From an uncultured Burkholderiales bacterium (GTDB taxonomy: Bacteria > Pseudomonadota > Gammaproteobacteria > Burkholderiales > Burkholderiaceae_D): a DNA stretch of 7,718 nucleotides. Below, piece by piece: positions 1 through 7,000 of the stretch (its first letter is position 1; each line of letters starts with the position of its first letter). The notes beneath the pieces are model-generated. The model had not been told where the DNA came from and ran no database searches. It worked only from the letters and a program-made list of their open reading frames with translations. The DNA lies in contig CAIVDH010000229.1 of the NCBI GenBank assembly GCA_903904635.1, positions 1-7,718 of the forward strand, written 5' to 3'. Made by a program: the position numbers and the translations under genes.

Positions 1-178
1 AAAAATAAGGCTCAGTATCTCCGGGCAGTATTTTCTCAGAATCTAATTGCGGTGGGCGTGCCAGCAAGGGATCAGGCAAGGGTGTACTCAAACTGTCAGC
101 CCAGTCACGCGCACTAACCGGACTGGATCCTGCAGCGACCCACGCAATTAAACATACATTTACGAGCCGCCTGAACAT
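1..178 (-). CDS. Probable TolC-family outer-membrane efflux protein of a type I secretion system, N-terminal fragment
   Basis: The reading frame starts with ATG at 178-176 and runs open off the left edge, giving 59 complete codons. The product begins MFRRLVNVCLIAWVAAG and continues to SSPVSA: a positively charged start, a hydrophobic stretch and a likely signal peptidase I site after VSA, so it is exported. The mature start has the Pro/Leu-rich, LPGD-containing run seen before the TolC fold in T1SS outer-membrane proteins, but the conserved coiled-coil and barrel regions lie outside the window. The start codon is 4 nt after the HlyD stop codon, with no good Shine-Dalgarno sequence, so translation is probably coupled. 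Position as third gene after HlyB- and HlyD-like genes is the main argument for TolC. It would form the outer-membrane channel of the tripartite exporter. An exported protein is well supported; the family is inferred from context. Confidence 0.68.
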   Translation of the reverse strand, partial: MFRRLVNVCLIAWVAAGSSPVSARDWADSLSTPLPDPLLARPPQLDSEKILPGDTEPYF

Positions 179-182
179 CGCA

Positions 183-1526
183 TTAACGTTCATGCAGTGC
201 CTCGCGTTGATGCTGCATCAAAGGCGAAAGCACGTATTCGATTACACGACGTGTGCCGGTTTTGATTTCTACATTGACCGCCATGCCGGCCGACAGTGGC
301 AGGTTTTTACCTTCGACAAATATGCTGCTCTTGTCGAGCGTGATTTTCGTGGCATAGATCAGCCCTTTTTTTTCATCTTCAATCGCATCTTGCGACACAT
401 GCCGGACTCTGGCTTGGATGGTGCCGTACTTGGTATAGTCAAACGCATCGATCTTGACGGCTGCAATCTGCGCAGTTTTTACGAAGCCCACATCTTTGTT
501 TTCTAAAAACGCTTCTACTTCAATGACGTTTTCTTTAGGAACAATCTGCATCAATGCCTGTGCCGCAGGCACGACACCACCCAGGGTATGCACAATCAAC
601 TGCTGCACCGTGCCATCGACTGGTGAAGTGAGCTTCAAGAGTTTGCTGTGTTCCCCTGCGCGGCGTTGGTCTTGCTGCGCAGCGGCGATGATTTTATTCG
701 CATCCGCCATAGCATCGTGCGCTTCCTTGCGGGTTTGCGCGATTAGCGCGGCGCGTTGATTTTTAGCTTCTACTAACTGGCCTTCCAACTCTAATTTAAT
801 TTGTTCTTTTTCCAGCCATGCATGCTGCGACACCGTATGATCTGGCAGCAGTGCCTTGAAATCTTCAGCGCGTTGGGTGGCCAAGGGCAGAGCCTGCGCA
901 TAGCGTGTGATTTCTCCATCTAGGCGCGTGAGTTTGGCGTAAAAATCACGATACTGGCCATCTAAGTGCTGACTGGCCGCGTTCCATAAAACTGTTGATA
1001 CGCCAGCCACAGCACCTAATTGTGGTGACTGCAATCTGTCTACTGCAGCAATCATGGCGTTGGCGCGCGCCACTTGTAGCCTGGCTTGTGCAACAGCGTC
1101 CTCGGCCTTGTCATGTTCTGCATCGCTACTACTCGAATCTAATTCCATCAACACCTCACCGGCATGCACCTCCTGACCTTCGGTGACATACAAGCCACGC
1201 ACACTGGCTACATCCACAGAGGCGATGGTTTTAGTACGCGCTGAAGGAATGATTTTCCCGGCGGCGTTAACGACGATATCAATATGGCCAAAAATAGACC
1301 ACAACAAAACAAATACCACCAAGGCCATCAGTATGCGTGCCGTCCAGCGTAGTGTGAATGATGCGGGCGCTTCTTGTAGCGCAAGGCCAGCGGGTAAAAA
1401 TTCGGCTTCTTGTTTATTAAAAAAATCAGTACGCATGGTGTGGCGCAATTGCCAGAAATGCGCAAACACGGTGCGGTAGCGGCGTAGTAAATCTTGCCAG
1501 GATTGCAGTCGGTGGCGCATGCTCAT
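183..1526 (-). CDS. HlyD-family type I secretion membrane fusion (periplasmic adaptor) protein
   Basis: The 447-residue product is close to the 478 residues of E. coli HlyD. It would bridge the inner-membrane ABC exporter and the outer-membrane channel. A cytoplasmic N-terminal tail of about 60 residues (FFNKQEAEFLPAGLALQEAP, typical of the family) precedes one transmembrane helix at about 62-80. A first lipoyl half-motif follows at about 85-130 (VNAAGKIIPSARTK, VRGLYVTEGQEVHAGEVLMELD). A long, Ala/Gln/Glu-rich alpha-helical coiled-coil hairpin spans about 134-295. The second lipoyl half is at 297-330 (LTSPVDGTVQQLIVHTLGGVV). The beta-barrel/membrane-proximal part includes KIDAFDYTKYGTI (358-370), and the C-terminus ends in the usual LSPL...RER style, so the gene is complete. 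Its ATG overlaps the transporter stop codon as ATGA and follows a GGGAG site by 7 nt. A second ATG two codons later is an alternative start. Codons around 366-373 carry an A8 run. Confidence 0.96.
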   Translation of the reverse strand: MSMRHRLQSWQDLLRRYRTVFAHFWQLRHTMRTDFFNKQEAEFLPAGLALQEAPASFTLRWTARILMALVVFVLLWSIFGHIDIVVNAAGKIIPSARTKTIASVDVASVRGLYVTEGQEVHAGEVLMELDSSSSDAEHDKAEDAVAQARLQVARANAMIAAVDRLQSPQLGAVAGVSTVLWNAASQHLDGQYRDFYAKLTRLDGEITRYAQALPLATQRAEDFKALLPDHTVSQHAWLEKEQIKLELEGQLVEAKNQRAALIAQTRKEAHDAMADANKIIAAAQQDQRRAGEHSKLLKLTSPVDGTVQQLIVHTLGGVVPAAQALMQIVPKENVIEVEAFLENKDVGFVKTAQIAAVKIDAFDYTKYGTIQARVRHVSQDAIEDEKKGLIYATKITLDKSSIFVEGKNLPLSAGMAVNVEIKTGTRRVIEYVLSPLMQHQREALHER

Positions 1527-3724
1527 GCCATGGCTCCCATAGATTTTTGCGGCTGTCGCTGGGCAGACTGCAAGGTATAGAGATGGCTGTAAATGCCATC
1601 GGGATTACGCAATAATTCTTCGTGGCTGCCTGCCTCTGCAATTTGTCCGCGCTCCATGACCACAATGCGGTTTGCATCACGCACAGCACTAAGCCTGTGA
1701 GCAATGATGAGGACTGTGCGTCCTGCGCAAATTTGCCGCATATTATCTTGGATGATTTTTTCAGATTCGTAGTCCAGAGCGCTGGTAGCTTCATCAAAAA
1801 TCAGTATGCGCGGATTACAAATTAAGGCACGCGCAATAGCGATACGCTGACGCTGACCGCCAGATAGTCCTGTGCCATGTTCGCCAACCAAGGTATCGTA
1901 GCCCTCGGGTAGCTCGCAAATAAAATCATGCGCACCGGCGAGCTTGGCAACGGCAATAATATTTTCTATGGGTAGCGACGGATCAGACAAAGCGATGTTG
2001 TCGCGTATGGAACGCGAAAATAACGTATTTTCCTGCAGGACCACGCCGATTTGCCCGCGCAAGGACGCAGTATCAATAATAGCGATGTCCTGACCATCAA
2101 TGATGACCCGACCACGGTCTGGTACATAAAGCCGCTGTACCAGTTTGGTTAGGGTGCTTTTGCCGGAACCGGAGCGCCCTACTATGCCGATGACTTCGCC
2201 GTGTGTAATCTTAAGCTGCACGGCGCGTATTACGTCGGGTGTATCGGGCCGATATCGAAACGATACCTGATCAAATTCAATCACACCTGCAATGCGGGGT
2301 ATGCGAGTTTTATTGCCTACTACTTCTGTGCGTGCATTTAAAATATCACCCAGACGGCTCATGGAAATACCCACTTGCTGAAAGTCGTTCCACAATTGTG
2401 CGAGCCTTAAAATCGGTGACGCGACCTGCCCTGCCAGCATATTAAAGGCAACCAGCTCGCCTACACTCATCTGGTTATCAACAACCAGCGTGGCGCCTAA
2501 CCACATGATGCATGCTGTCACTAACTTGCTAACCAGTGTCACGCTGCCGCTGGCGATCAAGCCTATGTTGGTGGTGGATAAACCGGCTGATACATAGGCT
2601 GCGAGCTGCTTGTCCCAATGCTGTTGCCAGCGCGGCTCAACCGCCATGGCCTTGACCGTATCCATGCCACTTAAGGTTTCAACCAGAAAGGACTGGTTTT
2701 CTGCGCTCTTGTTAAATTTATCGTTGAGCTTGACGCGTAATATAGGCGTGAAAATAAATGACAGTGCGAGATAAACCGGAATCGATGCCAACACAATGCA
2801 TGTCAGCGTAACGCTATACCAAAACATCACCGCAAAAAACACAAATGAAAACAGCAGGTCTATGACCAACGTCATGGCGTTGCTAGTTAAAAATGAACGG
2901 ATGTTTTCCAGCTCACGTATGCGCGCCACAGAATCACCCACACGCCGCGCCTGAAAATAGCTCACCGGCAGACTCAATAAATGTTCAAATAGCCGCGCAC
3001 CTAACTCCACATCGATTTTGCTACTGGTGTTGGCAAATACGGCAGTGCGTATGCCTGTCAATATCGCTTCAAAAAAAATCGTCACAATCAAACCGATAGC
3101 GATCACGTTTAAGGTTTTCATGGCATGGTTAACCAGCACCTTATCCATCACCACCTGAAAAAACATGGGCGTAACCAAACCTATGATTTGCAGAACCAGC
3201 GAAATCAGCAGCACCTCGCTCAGTGTTTTGCGATATTTGATCACAGCAGGAATAAACCAGCTGAAGTCAAACTTGGCCATCTCGCCGGCAAAGCTTGCTT
3301 TACTGGTGAAAAAAATTAACGTCCCTGTCCATAGGGCGATAAAACTCTCCATGCTCAGAATTTCAGGCGCACGCCCAGGGTGTTGTAGTAGTACGCGTGC
3401 AGGGTTTTGTGCGGTATCGACCTTACCTACCAAAAAATAGTTACCCCCTTTATCTATGCCTATAGCTGGCAATGGTGCGCGCTCCAAGCGTTCGGTGGAC
3501 TGCTGCACACATTTAGCCGACAAACCAATTTTTTTGGCGGCCAGTAGTATGGTTTGCGTCGTAAAATTTTCGCGCCCGAATTGATGCTGCAACTGCACTG
3601 CATCAGCGGCTATGCCATGCAGCTTGGCCATCATCATTAAGCATTGCAGTCCGGTGTTGGGTGTGGGTTGTGCATCAGCGGGTTGGGCAGATGCAGAAAA
3701 ATAATCTTTACTGGTACTTGTCAC
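1523..3724 (-). CDS. HlyB/RtxB-type ABC exporter with inactive C39-like domain (type I secretion ATPase)
   Basis: The 733-residue product matches HlyB in length (707) and in many blocks from memory, e.g. AKFDFSWFIPAVIKYRK, TPMFFQVVMDKVLV and FNMLAGQ. It would drive export of an unfolded RTX substrate from cytoplasm to the cell exterior. Residues about 22-140 form a C39-like domain. The catalytic Cys position is Thr24 (NTGLQCL) and the catalytic His position is Tyr96 (GGNYFLV), so it should bind substrate, not cleave it. Six transmembrane helices lie at about 157-450. The ATPase domain has Walker A GRSGSGKST 516-524, Q-loop Gln564, signature LSGGQ 620-624, Walker B ILIFDE 640-645, D-loop SALD 648-651 and H-loop His676. 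The start is GTG at 3724-3722; an in-frame TAA (3739-3737) closes the frame just upstream and the next ATG would cut into the C39-like domain. No clear Shine-Dalgarno is seen. The stop overlaps the HlyD start by 4 nt. Confidence 0.97.
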   Translation of the reverse strand: MTSTSKDYFSASAQPADAQPTPNTGLQCLMMMAKLHGIAADAVQLQHQFGRENFTTQTILLAAKKIGLSAKCVQQSTERLERAPLPAIGIDKGGNYFLVGKVDTAQNPARVLLQHPGRAPEILSMESFIALWTGTLIFFTSKASFAGEMAKFDFSWFIPAVIKYRKTLSEVLLISLVLQIIGLVTPMFFQVVMDKVLVNHAMKTLNVIAIGLIVTIFFEAILTGIRTAVFANTSSKIDVELGARLFEHLLSLPVSYFQARRVGDSVARIRELENIRSFLTSNAMTLVIDLLFSFVFFAVMFWYSVTLTCIVLASIPVYLALSFIFTPILRVKLNDKFNKSAENQSFLVETLSGMDTVKAMAVEPRWQQHWDKQLAAYVSAGLSTTNIGLIASGSVTLVSKLVTACIMWLGATLVVDNQMSVGELVAFNMLAGQVASPILRLAQLWNDFQQVGISMSRLGDILNARTEVVGNKTRIPRIAGVIEFDQVSFRYRPDTPDVIRAVQLKITHGEVIGIVGRSGSGKSTLTKLVQRLYVPDRGRVIIDGQDIAIIDTASLRGQIGVVLQENTLFSRSIRDNIALSDPSLPIENIIAVAKLAGAHDFICELPEGYDTLVGEHGTGLSGGQRQRIAIARALICNPRILIFDEATSALDYESEKIIQDNMRQICAGRTVLIIAHRLSAVRDANRIVVMERGQIAEAGSHEELLRNPDGIYSHLYTLQSAQRQPQKSMGAMA
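1534..1538 (-). promoter_or_regulatory. Ribosome binding site of the HlyD-like gene
   Basis: GGGAG on the minus strand lies 7 nt before the ATG at 1526-1524, inside the end of the transporter gene. It supports the ATGA-overlap start and allows re-initiation by ribosomes finishing the transporter. Confidence 0.6.
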
Positions 3725-3748
3725 GGCAGGGGAAAATTAAGAGGTAAA

Positions 3749-3777
3749 TTAATAAGCACTTAAGCGCACTCGTGCAA
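3749..3777 (-). promoter_or_regulatory. Weak candidate sigma-70 promoter for the transporter operon
   Basis: On the minus strand TTGCAC (3777-3772) and TATTAA (3754-3749) are separated by exactly 17 bp, a -35/-10 arrangement with only partial consensus matches (3/6 and 4/6). Transcription would start near 3742, leaving a leader of about 18 nt without an evident ribosome binding site before the GTG at 3724. It would let the exporter genes be transcribed independently of the RTX gene. Chance occurrence is quite possible. Confidence 0.22.
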
Positions 3778-3822
3778 TATGACGGGCAGTTAAGCGTGAA
3801 TCACGTGGTAGCAAGCAAGAGA

Positions 3823-3919
3823 CACTGGGTTCCGGCCTGCGCCGGAACGACGGTAGCGTTTTAGGTTTAGGCGCTTTCCACACACCTACCGTCATTCCGG
3901 CGTAGGCCGGAATCCAGTG
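3823..3919. repeat. REP-like paired palindromic element (two inverted 34-bp arms)
   Basis: The arms at 3823-3856 and 3886-3919 are inverted copies differing at three positions, all transitions, separated by a 29-bp spacer. Each arm is itself a small hairpin: TTCCGGC-CTGC-GCCGGAA (3830-3847) and ATTCCGGC-GTAG-GCCGGAAT (3894-3913). The arms begin CACTGG at the outside and end in GTAG toward the spacer (right arm read on the minus strand). This is the style of repetitive extragenic palindromes mobilised by RAYT (TnpA_REP) transposases and spread through many proteobacterial chromosomes; that family assignment is from memory. Transcribed, it can fold into a long or a double hairpin and could stall polymerase or protect the 3' end of the RTX mRNA. 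Confidence 0.85.
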
Positions 3920-4011
3920 ACTTGCTCATGCACGCTCAAAGGGGCAAACGCAAAACAGCCGAGATTCATAAGCCGTCGTGCGCCTATCGCCGATCGCAAA
4001 TCTAATATCAC

Positions 4012-4032
4012 AAAATAAGCATGAAATGCTTA
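4012..4032 (-). terminator. Small hairpin plus short T-run at the RTX stop codon, possible weak terminator
   Basis: On the minus strand TAAGCAT-TTC-ATGCTTA is a perfect 7-bp stem (4032-4026 with 4022-4016) with a 3-nt loop, followed at once by TTTT. The TAA stop codon is the first three bases of the stem. The stem has only two G-C pairs and the T-run is short, so it would be a weak intrinsic terminator, or a processing/stability element working with the REP hairpins downstream. Confidence 0.45.
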
Positions 4033-7000
4033 ATGCGTCACCGCCAACAGCACTTGCCCATTACTGGTTTGACCGTTCTTCCAACTCGTCTCCGCTGCCG
4101 ATGGTGGCGCAAACGCCGCCATCGCCTGCACCAGCTTTTCCACATCGGTGTTGTACATGGTCAGACCATCTGCAGTCTGTATGCGCTCGACCTGATTATC
4201 TTTGCCGGAAGTGCCGCCCAAGTACCATTCTTTGATGATGATTTTATCGGTCGTACCCATGATATTAATTTGCAGGTTATTACCTACATGCGTAAACCAG
4301 AGGTTGTTTTGATTAATGTTAGTCAGTCGCAGTACATCCATGCTGCCCTCTGACGCATCGCTATCGGCGATCGTATCCTGACCATCGCCTAAGCCAAACA
4401 CGTAGGTGTCGTTACCTGCACCACCGGCTAACGTATCGTTACCTTTACCACCCGTTAAAACGTTATCACCACGATTGCCATTGATGATGTTGTCGAGATC
4501 ATTACCGGTACCGTTAATATTTTCTTCCCACAGCTTGATAGGATCGATGGTGTAAATCGCATAGGCACCCGCAACATTGGCATTGGCACGGAAATCATCG
4601 ATGGACACATAGCGTGTCATATCGCTGACTTTGCCGCGACCCGAGTCGGCTATATAGAAGCCGTTAATATTGCCGGTGGTAGCATCGACGGCAACACCGG
4701 TCACCGTCACCACATGATTAACGCCGCCATTATCGAGATAGCCGCTGTCACCCCACAACTTGCCGGCATTCAGACCTATGATCACACCGCGTCCGCCTCG
4801 TATGAGGTTGGCGATGGCCTGTTCGTTATAGCCCATCACGATGCCATTGCGTATGCCGTAGTTGCTCAGCAAAGCCTGCTGACCAATATAGTTGGAGCCG
4901 CCGCGCTGATAATCCGTCTTGGTCGCATCTGTCACACACCAGTTGTTATCTATCGCCGTTTGGACTACCTGCGCTTCAGATAGCGCTTGATTGGCCTGGG
5001 TGCTGAGATTGGCAATCGCTGTCAACGCACATGTGCCCGCATAGCCTTGCACGGCATTACCTTGCATGTAGTCCAGCTCAAATGCCTTGGGATAGCCATA
5101 AACTAAAATATTGACGCCATCGGCAATGCCTTTTTCTGCTTTGGAGAAGTCCAGCAGCGTGAGGTTCTCGATATTGGCTTCCAATGTATAGCTGATGCTG
5201 CTGTTAACCGTATCGGTACCTTCATCAGCCAACTCAACTGCGCGGTCACCTGCGTTGTCGACATAGTAGGTATCGTTACCGAGCCCACCGAGCATGGTGT
5301 CAGCACCGGTTACGCCATCGAGGATATTGTTATCATTGTTACCGATGATTTTATTGTTGAGACTATTACCAGTACCGTTGTAAGCACCGCCTGCAGCCAG
5401 ACGCAGTTCTTCTATGCCGGCGTTGAGAATGTAATTGGTGCTGGCGATAACGGTGTCATAGCCTTCGTTTGCTTGTTCAAGGATGACGTCATTGACGCTA
5501 TTGACGATATAAGTATCGTCGCCTTTGCCGCCTTCCATGCTGTCGGCACCGGCACCACCGTTTATGTAGTCGTTACCCGAGCCACCTATAATGGTGTCTT
5601 TACCTGCGCCGCCGTAAAGAAGATTATTGTCAGATACGCCGGCATTGAGTGCCGTTTCATTGTTGGCAGCACCGCCGACGATCAAGTCGTCGCCCGCGCC
5701 ACCGTAGATGACGTCATCCCCTGCGCCGCCAAACAGACGGTCATCGCCATCTTCGCCGTTGAGCTGGTCATTGCCATCACCGCCTTGTAACTCATCATTA
5801 CCCACTCCACCCGATAGTTGATCGTCGCCTAAGCCGCCAATCATCAGATCATCACCCGCACCACCGAACATGGTGTCGTTGTCGGTTTCACCGGCAGCCA
5901 GTGTCTGTTTCGTGTCATTGAAAGGTGTGAAGCCGAGCATGATGTCGTTGCCCTCACCACCCCACATTTTGTCGTCACCCACATCGCCAAACATTTTGTC
6001 GGCACCAGTGCCGCCGTCCATGATGTCGTTACCCTTGCCGCCACTGACTTCATCATCACCGGCACCAGCAAAAATTGTATCGGCACCGTCACCGCCCATG
6101 ACCAAATCATTGTCTGCGCCGCCATCCATATAGTCATCGCCCAGCCCACCCCACATCTGGTCAGCGCCATTGCCTCCTAACATGTTGTCATTGTCGGTTT
6201 CACCGGCTGCCAGTGTTTGCTTTACTTCGTTATTGCCTGTGAAGCCCAACATGATGTCGGCACCATCACCCCCCACCATGGTGTCATTACCGACTTGACC
6301 AAATAGTTTGTCGTCGCCTACGCCACCATCAAGCAAATCATTACCCTCGGCACCCTGAATTTCGTCGTTGCCTTCTTCGCCGTAGAGTTTGTCATCTCCG
6401 GCGTAACCAAACACTGTATCGCTGCCCGTACCGCCCCAGACAGAGTCATTGCGTAAACTGCCGCCTACCATGTCGTTACCGCCGCCAGCGTAAAAATTCA
6501 GTACCTTGCTCAGATTAAAATAAATACCGTTGTAAGCCGAGTAGTAATTAATATCGAAACTGTCACTGCCTTCGGTGCCGACCATGTTCAGCTGGTTGCT
6601 GGAAATTTTAACCATCGAAGCAGACCAGACTATCCATTGATCGTAACTGATGACAAAAACATTATCGGTGTTACGCAGCCCAGCGTAGTTACTCGCAAGT
6701 GCGACGGGTGCGACCACACTATTAACAGGTGCAGTAGCGGTGCTTTGCGCGACGGTGCGATAGTTAGCATTACCCGAGGTGTAATAGCCGTAGTCGCTGT
6801 AACGTATGCTACTAAGACCTACCGCAGCGAGTGCGACAGTCAAGGTTGTTAATTCATTGGCGCTAGTTGTCGTCTGATTGAGTATGCCGTCTTCATTGAG
6901 ATCGCTCCAGGCAGTCAAGCCGTTTAGTTCTGCCCCACTGAGTTTGCCATCTGCGTTGGTGTCAAATGCTGCGAGTTGTACTGATGAGAGGCCAGCATTG

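Larger units (their letters stand above)
3725..4029. other. Intergenic region between RTX cargo gene and secretion genes
   Basis: This 305-bp gap holds no credible gene. It contains most of a small hairpin overlapping the RTX stop codon (4012-4032), a 97-bp REP-like double palindrome (3823-3919) and a weak promoter candidate (3749-3777). The remainder (about 3920-4011) shows nothing I recognise. Its position matches that of the hlyA-hlyB gap in E. coli, where a terminator makes cargo mRNA more abundant than transporter mRNA; the same role here is an inference. Confidence 0.75.

Noticed and set aside
192..759. Plus-strand open frames opposite the HlyD-like gene
   Set aside because: They lie wholly antisense to a full-length, well-recognised adaptor gene, resemble no known protein and have no plausible upstream signals.
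3725..4029. A hlyC-like acyltransferase or other small gene in the gap
   Set aside because: The gap is too short and its frames are unconvincing; no such gene is seen anywhere in the window, and a non-pore-forming RTX protein would not need one.
3978..4353. Plus-strand open frames overlapping the 3' end of the RTX gene, possibly a small immunity protein
   Set aside because: The sequences are Cys/Arg/Pro-rich reading-frame shadows with no membrane or family features, and they overlap the conserved secretion signal and HCBP-related coding sequence on the other strand.
5844..6170. Alternative minus-strand frame within the RTX array
   Set aside because: It is a Trp/Thr-rich frame-shifted reading of the nonapeptide repeats; the RTX frame clearly carries the constraint.
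5503..6489. Regular short DNA repeats resembling a CRISPR-like or minisatellite array
   Set aside because: The 27-nt period is coding: it matches RTX nonapeptides in one uninterrupted minus-strand frame, with no identical repeats separated by unique spacers.
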